NCBI RefSeq assembly: GCF_023145695.1
Contig: NZ_JAJHVV010000005.1
Coordinates: 307,315 to 371,314 of the forward strand
Reading direction: 5' to 3'
Source of the DNA: Vibrio amylolyticus
GTDB lineage: Bacteria > Pseudomonadota > Gammaproteobacteria > Enterobacterales > Vibrionaceae
DNA: 64,000 nucleotides
The first letter of the stretch is position 1; each line of letters starts with the position of its first letter. The notes below the pieces were generated by a model. That model was not told the origin of the DNA. It saw nothing but the letters and a program-made list of their open reading frames with translations, and made no database searches. Below, piece after piece: positions 46,812-56,462 of this stretch. The position numbers were made by a program, and so were the translations under genes.

Positions 46812-47477
46812 ATGACTTCCCTCTACAAACCATTTATCAATACCGTCATGGTGACCACTTTGATCTTTGTCCCTATTGCTCATGCAAAAGACACAAAAAG
46901 TTCAAGCCCATCTAATCAGAAATCCAATGCAGAAAAGAGCGTTGATATGAGTGATCCAACCGCAGTTTACTCTTCTTTCGGTACAAGCATGAGTTCAAAT
47001 GGAGATTTAGATGTCTCTGCTGGGTTTGCATGGGGGAATAACTTATTATCGCTTGAGACAAAGCAAGGAACTGACGCCTTAAGTACACGTTACGCCTGGA
47101 TGACTGAGGGCAAAGGTGTCTATGCCGAAGCGTACTTTAATCATGAAACTGAAACGCAATCAGGAAGCCTAGGTTACATACATACGTTTGAGCTCACCGA
47201 AAAAATAAAGATTTACCCGTTGGCAATGGTTGGCGTTAATAACGATGAACTCAAGGATACTACCATTGCTACAGGGACTATCGGTATGTACACGCGAATC
47301 AATATTGGAAGTAGCTTCCACCTAGGCGTAGACCCTTTCTACACTGTTGGTGAAAACGATTATAAGACCCACTCAGTTGACACATTTGTGGGTAAACAGA
47401 TAGATAATCATCGAGTTCGTGTTGGGGTTAATTCCGCTGAAGAAGAGATGTATTTCAAATGGCAGATGGCATTTTAA
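46812..47477 (+). CDS. Predicted outer-membrane or periplasmic protein, hypothetical
   Basis: 221 aa. Signal peptide about residues 1-25 (...IAHAKD), a Ser/Lys/Asn-rich stretch, then alternating polar/hydrophobic strands (GDLDVSAGFAWGNNLLSLE, YAWMTEGKGVYAEAYF, SFHLGVDPFYTVGE) ending in an aromatic residue, KWQMAF, as in small outer-membrane beta-barrels. AAGG six bases before ATG 46812. No named family recognised. Single-gene unit. Confidence 0.75.
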   Translation: MTSLYKPFINTVMVTTLIFVPIAHAKDTKSSSPSNQKSNAEKSVDMSDPTAVYSSFGTSMSSNGDLDVSAGFAWGNNLLSLETKQGTDALSTRYAWMTEGKGVYAEAYFNHETETQSGSLGYIHTFELTEKIKIYPLAMVGVNNDELKDTTIATGTIGMYTRINIGSSFHLGVDPFYTVGENDYKTHSVDTFVGKQIDNHRVRVGVNSAEEEMYFKWQMAF

Positions 47478-47494
47478 ACTCTGCCATCTCTCCG

Positions 47495-47812
47495 CTATTT
47501 AAGTTTATCTTCAAAAACGCCTAGCTCTCGACCTAACCAAGTAGCACGCTCTGTATGGTCGAGCAGGTGTTCCTCGCTGACAGGGTGTATTAACACAGAT
47601 AAATCCTCACGAACACCGTCTAGCCATTGAATAAAGTCTCGTTCATTATTAGAAAAATGGATTTCGAACATCGGCATTTTGTGTGGCCCGACTAACCCCA
47701 TATTCAGAGGAAACACTTTCAGAACATCGCGCCTTTCTGACTCAATGCGAGCCTTTAAGTTCTCGGCTTGTTTGAGGTTCTTTAATGGAAAGTAAACATG
47801 TGCATGAAACAT
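47495..47812 (-). CDS. DOPA 4,5-dioxygenase family protein
   Basis: 105-aa protein of the PF08883 family. Metal-ligand histidines are visible in FHAHVYF, FEIHFS and IHPVSEEHLLDHTERATWLG. Fungal and plant relatives cleave DOPA; bacterial members are mostly uncharacterised aromatic-ring-cleaving candidates. AGGT precedes ATG 47812. Converges with the preceding hypothetical gene. Confidence 0.85.
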   Translation of the reverse strand: MFHAHVYFPLKNLKQAENLKARIESERRDVLKVFPLNMGLVGPHKMPMFEIHFSNNERDFIQWLDGVREDLSVLIHPVSEEHLLDHTERATWLGRELGVFEDKLK

Positions 47813-47863
47813 TTTGGTACCTATTACTGGATATTAAAATTTGGTTATTTAAGCTCGGTTATT

Positions 47864-48460
47864 TTACTGGTTTTCATTTAGCCTTGATTCACCGTATTCT
47901 TTCGCCGTCTTTCCATCCGGAAGCTGTTTGATAACTCTACATGGGTTACCTACAGCAATGACATTATCTGGAATGTTTTTCGTCACAATACTACCGGCAC
48001 CTATCACGGTGTTTTCTCCGATAGTGACACCACCGAGGACAATTGCGCCCCCGCCAATCCAACTATTGTCACCAATCGTGATGGGTTCGCCACACGCAAT
48101 CGGAAGAGTTCGCTCTGAAGCTAAGGCCGGATGTGACGCTCCGCAAATTTGCACGTTAGGGCCTATTAATACATTGCTACCAATCGTGACCGGTGCAATA
48201 TCTAAAATCGTTAACCCATAGTTGCAAAAGCCACCTTGACCGAAAGAAATGTTTACTCCTAGATCACACCGAAAAGGAGGAATAATGGTCGTATCGTCGA
48301 TCGTTCCAATGATCTCTTTGAGCATGGCTTTACGCTTGATCTTTTCACTCGGTCTTGTTTGGTTGAAATCGTACAGTTTCTCCTGACACTCATCGTATAG
48401 AGCATCGAGTTCAGGAGTAATTTCTGTTTGTACGCTAAAATCACTTATTTTCATTGACAT
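47864..48460 (-). CDS. Sugar O-acetyltransferase (LacA/Maa/NodL family)
   Basis: 198-aa hexapeptide-repeat acetyltransferase. N-terminal Mac domain (about 10-55: ELDALYDECQEKLYDFNQTRPSE split across the region), PPFRCDLGVNISFGQGGFCNY, then left-handed beta-helix repeats with catalytic His in ICGASHPA and GGGAIVLGGVTIGENTVIGAG. Acetyl-CoA-dependent acetylation of a sugar hydroxyl; acceptor unknown. GAGG places the start at ATG 48460, within a cluster of possible starts. Confidence 0.9.
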   Translation of the reverse strand: MSMKISDFSVQTEITPELDALYDECQEKLYDFNQTRPSEKIKRKAMLKEIIGTIDDTTIIPPFRCDLGVNISFGQGGFCNYGLTILDIAPVTIGSNVLIGPNVQICGASHPALASERTLPIACGEPITIGDNSWIGGGAIVLGGVTIGENTVIGAGSIVTKNIPDNVIAVGNPCRVIKQLPDGKTAKEYGESRLNENQ

Positions 48461-48480
48461 ATACATCCTCAATTATGTCG

Positions 48481-49041
48481 TTATATTTGGTAGTTAGATT
48501 TATTCCCAATGTCGAAGTGCAAAGGCATTTTCCATTTTTGGACCGTAAGATATGAAAAAATTAGCGTACATATTGCAATAAGCCCTAGACTAAGCGTCCA
48601 TAACCTTATCGCCATAAACAAGGTCGTTAAAAACAATAAGAGTGGTATCAATTTTAGCCCAAACACCCGAAAGCAAAATGACTCTTTCAGCGCAATGCCA
48701 GAGAAAGCAACAAAAATAAAACCGTATGCTACCCATTCAAAATGACTGTTGATTAAAAAGGAAAACAGCGCTATCCCTAACCAACCAGACCACATGATAA
48801 TCGAACGGACATTTTTATCATACACATGCAGATTCCCTGCGCTCAGCAAGGTAGCAACAATAAATAGAGACGCTGGGTTAAATTGGAAGGTAGACGGTAA
48901 CTGACCCCAACTGCTCTCAACGAAACCGATGATGCAATACCAAGCTAATGATACCGAAAAAAGACTAAGACCTAGCCGATACCCAATCACACTGATTTTA
49001 TCAACAAGATCCAATGTCTCGATATGCTCTGGGTTCGCCAT
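48481..49041 (-). CDS. DUF2301-like integral membrane protein
   Basis: 186 aa with about six hydrophobic segments. GIALKESFCFR and the N-terminal YRLGLSLFSVSLA resemble the DUF2301 family, of unknown function. AAGG six bases before ATG 49041. Upstream of the acetyltransferase gene on the same strand (20-bp gap), so possibly co-transcribed. Confidence 0.7.
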   Translation of the reverse strand: MANPEHIETLDLVDKISVIGYRLGLSLFSVSLAWYCIIGFVESSWGQLPSTFQFNPASLFIVATLLSAGNLHVYDKNVRSIIMWSGWLGIALFSFLINSHFEWVAYGFIFVAFSGIALKESFCFRVFGLKLIPLLLFLTTLFMAIRLWTLSLGLIAICTLIFSYLTVQKWKMPLHFDIGNKSNYQI

Positions 49042-49085
49042 AACCAGCCTTAATAGATGGGGTATATACCGTAACAGTACTTACG

Positions 49086-49310
49086 TTATTTACCTGTTTT
49101 GAGTAAAGACGATTTAACGTCTTTTAGCAGAAGTTGACCAATAAAAACAAGACAAATTAACGACAGTACTTCTTCAGTAAAAATCAGATACGACACCCAA
49201 AGGTCGACCTTGTTTTTGTCGAAATCACTAAATGGAAGCCCTAAAACACCGGCCCAGACGAGCAAATAAACGGCGACTAATGCGATACTGACTTTTATTG
49301 TATTCGACAA
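49086..49310 (-). CDS. Small two-helix membrane protein, hypothetical
   Basis: 74 aa with two hydrophobic segments (about 6-24 and 40-62) joined by a charged loop, and a basic C-terminus. TTG start at 49310 with a modest GAG motif upstream. No family recognised. Same direction as the DUF2301-like gene, 44 bp upstream of it, so likely the first gene of a small membrane-protein operon. Confidence 0.6.
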   Translation of the reverse strand: MSNTIKVSIALVAVYLLVWAGVLGLPFSDFDKNKVDLWVSYLIFTEEVLSLICLVFIGQLLLKDVKSSLLKTGK

Positions 49311-49526
49311 CGACTGCTCGATATTTTATCTATGTATTAAGGGGCAATTTTACGTCTCTGCAGGGTGGAATACAATATAATTGATACATAAACGCTCAAC
49401 AACTCTACGACCTAACAAAGATCTTTATTAGTCCAATAATTTATTAATATTCCGTTAACTCAATCTACGCTTTGTCTCTACTCCCCTTTCCCCTATAATG
49501 ACCGCGATTTGACTCGAGAATTAATA

Positions 49527-50264
49527 ATGATTTCAAAAAACCAACTAAAAACTCTTCGCGCTTTAGGTCAAAAAAAGCAACGTAAAGCACTAGGTCTATT
49601 CTTGGTTCAAGGTGAAAAGAACGTCTTAGAATTAGTAGGCAGTAATCTCAATACGAAACAGATCTTCGCTACTTCTGAATTTTTATCTGAACATAAAGAC
49701 TTACTTAATGGTTTTGATTGTATTGATGCGTCATTAGATGAACTCACCAAAGCAAGCACGCTCAAAAGTAACAACGCCGCGATTGCCATTGTTGAAACGC
49801 CAAATATGGACGTACCAACGGCAAAAGGAACAATGATTGCACTGGACGGTGTTTCAGACCCTGGCAACTTAGGAACCATCATTAGAGTGGCAGATTGGTA
49901 TGGTATTAAACACATCATTGCCAGTACTGATTGCGCTGACCCATACAATCCAAAAACCATTAGCGCAACTATGGGTAGCTTTGCTCGAGTCTCAGTGAGT
50001 TTAGTCGATTTACCTTCGTATTTAGAAGCGTCTAACTTGCCTGTTTATGGTGCATTTTTGGAAGGTGACAGCGTGCATCAAACAACCTTTAAACCCGAAG
50101 GCATTCTTCTGATGGGAAGTGAGTCTCATGGTGTACGAGAAGCGGCATCATGCTATGTCACCGATAAGGTTACCATTCCTTCATTTGGCGGCGCTGAGTC
50201 ATTAAATGTCGCGATGGCAACGGGGATTATTCTCGACAATATGAAACGCCAGCATACAAACTAA
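49527..50264 (+). CDS. SpoU/TrmH-family RNA 2'-O-methyltransferase
   Basis: 245-aa SPOUT methyltransferase acting on rRNA or tRNA ribose. N-terminal substrate-binding domain (about 1-85, KKQRKALGLFLVQGEKNVLEL), then the knotted domain with SDPGNLGTIIRVADWYG, GSESHGV and SFGGAESLNVAMATGI. The target nucleotide cannot be assigned. ATG 49527 is chosen over TTG 49509. Confidence 0.9.
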   Translation: MISKNQLKTLRALGQKKQRKALGLFLVQGEKNVLELVGSNLNTKQIFATSEFLSEHKDLLNGFDCIDASLDELTKASTLKSNNAAIAIVETPNMDVPTAKGTMIALDGVSDPGNLGTIIRVADWYGIKHIIASTDCADPYNPKTISATMGSFARVSVSLVDLPSYLEASNLPVYGAFLEGDSVHQTTFKPEGILLMGSESHGVREAASCYVTDKVTIPSFGGAESLNVAMATGIILDNMKRQHTN

Positions 50265-50311
50265 CGCTCTCGAAAAAGCGAATGCTAGCCAAATACATAA
50301 ACGGCAAATAC

Positions 50312-50350
50312 AAAAAAGCGCTATATGAAAAATCATCTAGCGCTTTTTTA
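50312..50350. terminator. Bidirectional terminator between SpoU methyltransferase gene and fdxA
   Basis: AAAAAAGCGCTA / TAGCGCTTTTTT with a 14-base loop; T6 on both strands between convergent genes. Confidence 0.88.
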
Positions 50351-50375
50351 ATATTCTTTCAAAACTCTTATAGCG

Positions 50376-50699
50376 CTACTTCTCTAACATATCCAGTTTA
50401 TTTGGGACGCCATTCCACTCTTCAGCGTCTTCAGGGGCCGGCTTTACTTCGGTAATATTCGGCCAAATTTCAGCAAGATCTTCGTTAAGTTTAATAAAGA
50501 TTTTTTGATCGTCCGCTAACTCATCTTCTTGGAAAATAGCTTGAGCGTTGCATTCAGGAACACATAAACCGCAGTCAATACAGTCAATTGGGCTAATCGC
50601 TAAAAAGTTAGGACCTTCATAAAATGCATCAGCTGGGCACACAGCCACACAGTCTGTGTATTTACACCTTATACAGTTATCCGTTACGACAAACGCCAT
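50376..50699 (-). CDS. fdxA: 7Fe-8S ferredoxin FdxA
   Basis: 107-aa seven-iron ferredoxin carrying one 3Fe-4S and one 4Fe-4S cluster. The N-terminus has [18 protein letters not shown] and [16 protein letters not shown]. Length and the C-terminal extension ([15 protein letters not shown]) match proteobacterial FdxA. Low-potential electron carrier; partner unknown here. Single-gene unit. Confidence 0.95.
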   Translation of the reverse strand: MAFVVTDNCIRCKYTDCVAVCPADAFYEGPNFLAISPIDCIDCGLCVPECNAQAIFQEDELADDQKIFIKLNEDLAEIWPNITEVKPAPEDAEEWNGVPNKLDMLEK

Positions 50700-50935
50700 G
50701 ACTCACTACTCACGTTACTAAAATTGAAGACGGGCGATGATACTGATTCAGCTTAAAAATACAATCATAAGAAACCAAAATCCGTGAAAAACTGCTGTTA
50801 TCAAGCTTAAATTAATTTCCATCAAGTATATGACACTTCAGCCAACTTCACGTAAAATACGCGCCATTGTGAGCATAGTGAATGAATTCAATTTTATCCC
50901 TATGCAAAGACACCTATAACAACATCGAGAACTCC

Positions 50936-52546
50936 ATGATTCGTTTAACCGAAATTAAGCTTCCATTAGATCATGATGAAAACGCTATTCCTGCGGCTAT
51001 CATCAAAAAATTAGATATTCCTGCAGAACAGATGGTTTCATACAACCTGTTCAAGCGTGGCTATGATGCTCGTAAGAAATCTAAGATTTTATTGATTTAC
51101 ACTCTTGATGTTGAGGTAACAAACGAGGAAGAGCTACTCGAAAAATTCACCAGTGACCCCCATGTGAAAGTCACACCAGACATGGAATACAAATTTGTCG
51201 CTAAAGCCCCTGCAACTTTAGCCGAGCGCCCAGTCGTTATTGGCTTTGGCCCTTGTGGGTTATTCGCTGGTCTTGTACTCGCTCAAATGGGATTCAACCC
51301 AATCATTGTCGAACGAGGCAAAGAAGTACGTGAGCGAACAAAAGATACGTTTGGTTTTTGGCGTAAACGAACGTTAAATCCTGAGTCCAATGTTCAATTT
51401 GGTGAGGGCGGAGCAGGTACTTTCTCTGACGGTAAGCTATATAGCCAAGTGAAAGATCCAAAGCACTACGGCCGCAAAGTCATTACAGAATTCGTTGAGT
51501 CTGGTGCACCCGCAGAAATAATGTACGTGAGCAAACCTCATATCGGTACATTCAAGCTCGTTACTATGATCGAGAAAATGCGTGCAAAGATCATCGAGCT
51601 AGGTGGTGAAATTCGATTCAGTACTCGCGTAGATGACATTCACATGGAAGATGGTCAACTTACGGGTGTTACGCTGTCGGATGGTGAAGAGATTAAAACT
51701 CGTCATGTTGTTTTGGCTATTGGGCACAGTGCACGTGACACCTTTGAGATGCTTCATGATCGTGGTGTCTATATGGAAGCGAAACCATTCTCAGTCGGTT
51801 TCCGTATCGAACATAAACAATCAATGATTGATGATGCTCGATTTGGTAAAAATGCCGGTAATCCTATCTTAGGCGCGGCTGATTATAAGCTCGTTCACCA
51901 CTGTACAAATGGGCGCACGGTATACAGCTTCTGTATGTGTCCCGGCGGAACCGTTGTAGCCGCAACCTCAGAGGAAGGCGCTGTTGTTACTAACGGCATG
52001 AGCCAATATTCACGTGCAGAACGCAATGCTAACAGTGCAATTGTAGTGGGTATCTCACCAGAACAAGACTATCCTGGAGATCCATTAGCAGGTATTCGTC
52101 TTCAACGTGAACTTGAAGCTAGAGCCTACAAGCTTGGGGGCGAAAACTACGACGCACCCGCTCAGAAAATTGGCGATTTCTTAAAAGGAACGGATCCGAG
52201 TGAGCTTGGTAACGTTGAGCCTTCGTTTACACCTGGCATTAAGCTAACAGATTTATCAAAGGCGCTACCTGATTTCGCTGTTGAAGCGATTCGAGAAGCC
52301 ATTCCAGCTTTCGATAAAAAGATCAAAGGATTCGCGATTGATGACGGGCTACTAACCGGTGTTGAAACTCGTACCTCTTCTCCAGTTTGCATTAAGCGTG
52401 GTAAAGATTTCCAAAGCATTAACTTGAAAGGTTTCTACCCTGCTGGTGAAGGCGCGGGCTACGCAGGCGGTATCTTATCGGCGGGTATTGATGGTATTAA
52501 AGCGGCAGAAGCGGTTGCAATAGCAATGGTTGAACACAAAGATTAG
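50936..52546 (+). CDS. FAD-dependent oxidoreductase, uncharacterised (COG2509 type)
   Basis: 536-aa flavoprotein. N-terminal ~90-residue domain (MIRLTEIKLPLDHDENAI), then dinucleotide motif GFGPCGLFAGLVLAQMG, FGEGGAGTFSDGKLYSQV, and a C-terminal FAD contact GEGAGYAGGILSAGIDG. Widespread in bacteria, physiological substrate unknown. ATG 50936 fits the conserved N-terminus; the open frame reaches 50882. Followed by a terminator. Confidence 0.88.
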   Translation: MIRLTEIKLPLDHDENAIPAAIIKKLDIPAEQMVSYNLFKRGYDARKKSKILLIYTLDVEVTNEEELLEKFTSDPHVKVTPDMEYKFVAKAPATLAERPVVIGFGPCGLFAGLVLAQMGFNPIIVERGKEVRERTKDTFGFWRKRTLNPESNVQFGEGGAGTFSDGKLYSQVKDPKHYGRKVITEFVESGAPAEIMYVSKPHIGTFKLVTMIEKMRAKIIELGGEIRFSTRVDDIHMEDGQLTGVTLSDGEEIKTRHVVLAIGHSARDTFEMLHDRGVYMEAKPFSVGFRIEHKQSMIDDARFGKNAGNPILGAADYKLVHHCTNGRTVYSFCMCPGGTVVAATSEEGAVVTNGMSQYSRAERNANSAIVVGISPEQDYPGDPLAGIRLQRELEARAYKLGGENYDAPAQKIGDFLKGTDPSELGNVEPSFTPGIKLTDLSKALPDFAVEAIREAIPAFDKKIKGFAIDDGLLTGVETRTSSPVCIKRGKDFQSINLKGFYPAGEGAGYAGGILSAGIDGIKAAEAVAIAMVEHKD

Positions 52547-52582
52547 TTACTCACGAACGTATTAATCTAAAGTAGAATAGAG

Positions 52583-52616
52583 AAAGGCGATGAAGTTTTA
52601 ACTTCTCGCCTTTTTT
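52583..52616 (+). terminator. Intrinsic terminator after the FAD oxidoreductase gene
   Basis: AAGGCGA...AAGTT / AACTT..TCGCCTT stem followed by TTTTT, about 37 bp after the stop codon. Confidence 0.85.
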
Positions 52617-52768
52617 ATTCGGGCATTGTCCTGTACGAATAAACAAAGCCGAATGAAAATACACTCTTCGCTTGAACAAGCCGCAACACCCGCCCCTTTA
52701 TCAGACGAAAAACAATGGTAGGGACAGAGTCTGTATTAATTTAGAAACCGCCTCAACGTTCATTTCCG

Positions 52769-53707
52769 TCACCGTGTCACTATGTATTGATACACAGACT
52801 CGGCCAATCGATGGGTGGCTATGTTTCGCTCAATAATGTTCTGCTCAATTGAACCTCTTTGTACAACTTCTAGCCAATCTTTAATCATGCTTTCGAAGCC
52901 TTTGCTTGTAAGCATTGGTGTCCAATCCTTTAACGAAATTGTTGATTTCTGACCATTACTCCAAACTTGACCATCAACAAATGAATCAAACTTTACTGTT
53001 TTATTCTCATAGCAGGCCATTACATTTTCACACGTCACACCAAAAGAACGATTCATAGAAGCATGAAGAATCGTTTCCCCTGCTTGCCATTGAATGTCTA
53101 ATCGAGATAGCTCGTTTTCATTGGCGCGGTTAGCAGGCTTTTGAAAGGTTAGATTTAAATCATCTAGCCGACTTCTAGAATCTAGGTTAATACTGTCAAG
53201 CGGATGTATAAAATCATCGAAGATGAAAGTTCGTAATTCGCCTGGCAGGTTATGGCGATGTTTTTCCCATCGCAACGATGTCAATGCACCGACACTTGAA
53301 ATTTTAAGCTCAGGAATATGCTGATTGAAAAGAGGAATATGGCGACGGTTAAAGCCAACATAGAGTGGAGCCCCTGAACTATAGGAGTATTCATATAATT
53401 GCTCGACTTGTTTTGCAGAGTCAGCAAGAGGCTTATCAACAAACGTAGCAATACCTTGCTTTAAAAAGTAACTCGCAATATTAAAATGCGCACTCGTGGC
53501 AGCGTGTATCATCACCGCATCAACATTCATCATCGGCAAGGAATGGTAATCTAAACAATATTCCTTAATTCGGTATTGCTCAGAAACAGCGTGTAGAACC
53601 TCTGCGTTACGTGTACAAAGTACTAACTCGACACCTTTTAAATTCGCCAATATCGGCATATAGGCCTTAAGAGCGATATCGCCTAACCCGATGACTCCAA
53701 TTCTCAT
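52769..53707 (-). CDS. Gfo/Idh/MocA-family oxidoreductase
   Basis: 312-aa NAD(P)-dependent dehydrogenase-like protein. Rossmann motif VIGLGDIALKAYMPIL, then AVMIHAATSAH and the canonical FVDKPLADS (the EKP-like catalytic lysine region). Substrate unknown; the family acts on sugars, inositol or bile pigments. Its start overlaps the stop of the upstream GTPase gene (ATGA), with AAAGGAA before it, so it is translationally coupled to the GTPase pair. That context is unusual for a MocA-type enzyme. Confidence 0.88.
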   Translation of the reverse strand: MRIGVIGLGDIALKAYMPILANLKGVELVLCTRNAEVLHAVSEQYRIKEYCLDYHSLPMMNVDAVMIHAATSAHFNIASYFLKQGIATFVDKPLADSAKQVEQLYEYSYSSGAPLYVGFNRRHIPLFNQHIPELKISSVGALTSLRWEKHRHNLPGELRTFIFDDFIHPLDSINLDSRSRLDDLNLTFQKPANRANENELSRLDIQWQAGETILHASMNRSFGVTCENVMACYENKTVKFDSFVDGQVWSNGQKSTISLKDWTPMLTSKGFESMIKDWLEVVQRGSIEQNIIERNIATHRLAESVYQYIVTR

Positions 53708-55275
53708 TCGTTTTCCTTTCTCAATGTTGAGTGCTTAACCATCTTCTTTGCACTTCTAAAGAGCCGCTTCCCATGGTGTTTTATAGAATAGCCACTTTGT
53801 TCCGCTTCTCGGTTTTGTCTATTTCTTTGAACGTTTTTAGCTTGGTTATAATAACGCTGTAGATGTTCTTTTAACGACTCTACGCCAAATGACGCTTTGT
53901 CCTGTGCTATCGATAGTGGATAAACCTCGGCAAACCCAAGTAACTCTTTGTTGTATTTAAGCGCCTCAAATATCGTCTTGGATTTGTCGTCAACAGGGTT
54001 ATCAAGGTCATAAGGTGGAGACCATTCAGATAGTGGTGATAAGCGATCTATTTGGTTTAGGACTCCTAGAACAACGGGCCTCTTCTTTGAGAGATTCGCT
54101 CGTTCTGCGTAGTAGCTTTCAAATTCTTGTTTTAATTCCGAATCAAGCTGACGAGACGATTGATTCGCCTTTAGTACCCACAAAACGATATCTGCATTTG
54201 TCATTTCAACAAGCATCTGCCTGCGAGTGTCTTTATTTCCATCTAAACCTTGAAGATCAACGACACGTAAAGCGTCTGAGTCTAATCCTGTCATAAGATA
54301 CGTCGTTACACCTTTAGAAGATGGTAGCTCATCCACTTCCATTGTAAGCTCACTCGTTAATTCATTAACGAGTGAAGACTTTCCGGCGCTTGTTTGCCCA
54401 ACCAACACCACACGAATAGGCTCTAATTCTCTCGCTTCCCGTGTCGTATCTTTTTCAGATATATTGGATGCGGTAACCTTACTGGCTGACACTGTAAATC
54501 GCCCACTATAGAGATCCAGACTGACGGAGGCGACTTCGTGTAATAACGCCTTCTTGGCATTGATTTGCAGAGCGCCATATCGACTGGACGATTCTGTCAT
54601 AAGGATCTTATTTCTGATTTCATCATTAATCAGCTTTATAGGATTGGCATAAGCCAAATACGTTTTTCGCCCAATATTCGCTACTTTGGCCATTGCTAAC
54701 GCGTTGTCGCCATATTTATCATGAGCGTCATAAAGCCACTTTATTTGAGAGACATTAATCGATTCAATGGCAGGTACATGCTCAATCAAAGTACTGCGAT
54801 ATCGCCGACTGATTTCCTCAAGCAGTTGAAGCCCTTCTGGTACGGTAAATTCGAGTTCTTTTTTCCCATAGTGATGAGCCACTTTCTCTACGATGTTCAC
54901 ACCATGATCATAAAGTGATGACCATTCATCATCTTGCTCTAAAAGGGAATTCACATGCTGTTTCGTGCTCTTCCATATTTCCAATTCATTGTCAGACCAA
55001 TCCGTAGATGCTTGAACAAAGTCTCTCTCGATGTCTTCTGACTCTAGTGTCGTTTTCTTCGTTCTATAACGGATAATCAGGATAGGAATCAAAGCACAAA
55101 CGCTAACAGACATTAACGCGATAGATAGCTCGATGAGATAGCCATATTTAAACGACAAAAAAAGACCAAACCATGACATGATTAGAGTAGGCACAATAGC
55201 CAGTACGAATCCAAAACCCAGGCCACCCTCAGCCAAATGAGTGAGTACTTGATGTGTTTTTTTCCACTTACTCAT
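53704..55275 (-). CDS. Membrane-anchored GTPase (second of a pair)
   Basis: 523-aa protein. Two hydrophobic segments near the N-terminus (about 18-40 and 46-68), a helical region (~85-285), then a C-terminal G domain: Walker A GQTSAGKSS (about 293-301), G3 DLQG in place of DxPG, and G4 NQID. A basic tail follows (KHHGKRLFRSAKKMVKHSTLRK). Belongs to the 50S ribosome-binding/dynamin-like TRAFAC group by motif only; no characterised orthologue recognised. ATG 55275 overlaps the end of the upstream GTPase gene by 8 bp. Confidence 0.82.
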   Translation of the reverse strand: MSKWKKTHQVLTHLAEGGLGFGFVLAIVPTLIMSWFGLFLSFKYGYLIELSIALMSVSVCALIPILIIRYRTKKTTLESEDIERDFVQASTDWSDNELEIWKSTKQHVNSLLEQDDEWSSLYDHGVNIVEKVAHHYGKKELEFTVPEGLQLLEEISRRYRSTLIEHVPAIESINVSQIKWLYDAHDKYGDNALAMAKVANIGRKTYLAYANPIKLINDEIRNKILMTESSSRYGALQINAKKALLHEVASVSLDLYSGRFTVSASKVTASNISEKDTTREARELEPIRVVLVGQTSAGKSSLVNELTSELTMEVDELPSSKGVTTYLMTGLDSDALRVVDLQGLDGNKDTRRQMLVEMTNADIVLWVLKANQSSRQLDSELKQEFESYYAERANLSKKRPVVLGVLNQIDRLSPLSEWSPPYDLDNPVDDKSKTIFEALKYNKELLGFAEVYPLSIAQDKASFGVESLKEHLQRYYNQAKNVQRNRQNREAEQSGYSIKHHGKRLFRSAKKMVKHSTLRKENE

Positions 55276-56416
55276 TGTCACCTTCCGACACGTTAGAGCC
55301 GACTTTCTTGCCCTTCATCAACGCTTCTTTATAAACGGTTTGCATTGCTTCAGTGCTCACTGTTTCGTCCCGACTCTTATGGTAGAAATAGTAACAAGCC
55401 GCTCGTCCTAATCCGTACGTTGTAGCAAAACTCATCGCAGCGGCGGTTACCGAACCAACCGTTTGGCCATAAACAGGAATCATTTTGGTCAGTTGCCGAG
55501 CGCCTAGTTTAAGACCGTACTGAATACCAAAGCTGCTGCCTAGCGTTGCCGATAATTCTGCAAATGCTCGTTTATTCCAAACCACACCATATTGCTGAGC
55601 AAGTGCATGAAGCATTTTAGCTTGAATCGCCGGTACCGACACTAGTCCAACCGCTGGTATCAAATCTGACGCACTCGCAGAGCCCGCATACCAAAGCACT
55701 TCATTTTCCAGTCGGTCGAAATTGGCGACTTCTACACTTGCATGCTCTTTGTCCTCAAGCATCATTCCAACAATCGGAAGTTGCTTTGATAACACATCTA
55801 CCAAGCCTTCAAGGTTATAAACTGTTCCATCATTCAATTCGAAATCTACCTCGACAGTTTCGACCTGAGCTCCCCATACATCCTTGAGTATGGTTTGATG
55901 AAAAGCTGCTAATCGCGATCGCTCTCCATTTTCAACTTGTTTTACTGCTGTGAGCACTACTGTAATCTGTTCAATTTGCTTGGTATTTTTGATGACCTTC
56001 AACGCGTTGATCAGAGCACTTTGTTCAACTTCTTCTAGCTTGATCACTACGACTAAAGCATGAGCTGCTTGATGGCTCTCCCATTTGCCTTGTCTATCTT
56101 GAGCTTGATTTAAAAAGTGCTTAATGTCATCACTGGGATCATAATCGACTTCAGCTAAACCGCGAGTGTCGAGAAAGCGAAAAATAGGTTTGTCATTAGG
56201 GAAATCATAGACAGACGCTGTTTTTGTACAGGGTTGAAATCCGTTACCAACTTCTACCTCAGAGCGTGACGTTAATGCTTGAACCAATGACGATTTCCCT
56301 GCGCCCGTTTTTCCTAACAACCATAGTGTTGGAAGGTGTTGACGTTGATATTGATGCGCCTGCGCTAAGTCTTCGTTTTTCTTGGGGTTTATAAACGCCT
56401 TGATCTGCTCGTACAT
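55268..56416 (-). CDS. DUF697-type GTPase (first of a pair)
   Basis: 382 aa. N-terminal G domain with GKTGAGKSS (35-43) and G3 DTRG (83-86). A canonical G4 NKxD is not visible (TAVKQV sits in its place). The C-terminal half (about 245-355) is Ala/Gly-rich with hydrophobic helices (SASDLIPAVGLVSVPAIQAK, GAARQL-type segments), as in DUF697 proteins linked to membranes. GGAG seven bases before ATG 56416. Overlaps the next GTPase gene; the pair probably works together at the inner membrane. Confidence 0.8.
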   Translation of the reverse strand: MYEQIKAFINPKKNEDLAQAHQYQRQHLPTLWLLGKTGAGKSSLVQALTSRSEVEVGNGFQPCTKTASVYDFPNDKPIFRFLDTRGLAEVDYDPSDDIKHFLNQAQDRQGKWESHQAAHALVVVIKLEEVEQSALINALKVIKNTKQIEQITVVLTAVKQVENGERSRLAAFHQTILKDVWGAQVETVEVDFELNDGTVYNLEGLVDVLSKQLPIVGMMLEDKEHASVEVANFDRLENEVLWYAGSASASDLIPAVGLVSVPAIQAKMLHALAQQYGVVWNKRAFAELSATLGSSFGIQYGLKLGARQLTKMIPVYGQTVGSVTAAAMSFATTYGLGRAACYYFYHKSRDETVSTEAMQTVYKEALMKGKKVGSNVSEGDNE

Positions 56417-56462
56417 CGCTTGGCTCCAATGGTGGTTAATTTAAAACTCACGGATAGAAAAG

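Noticed and set aside
47928..48221. 97-aa plus-strand frame opposite the acetyltransferase
   Set aside because: Mirror of hexapeptide repeats; no start signal.
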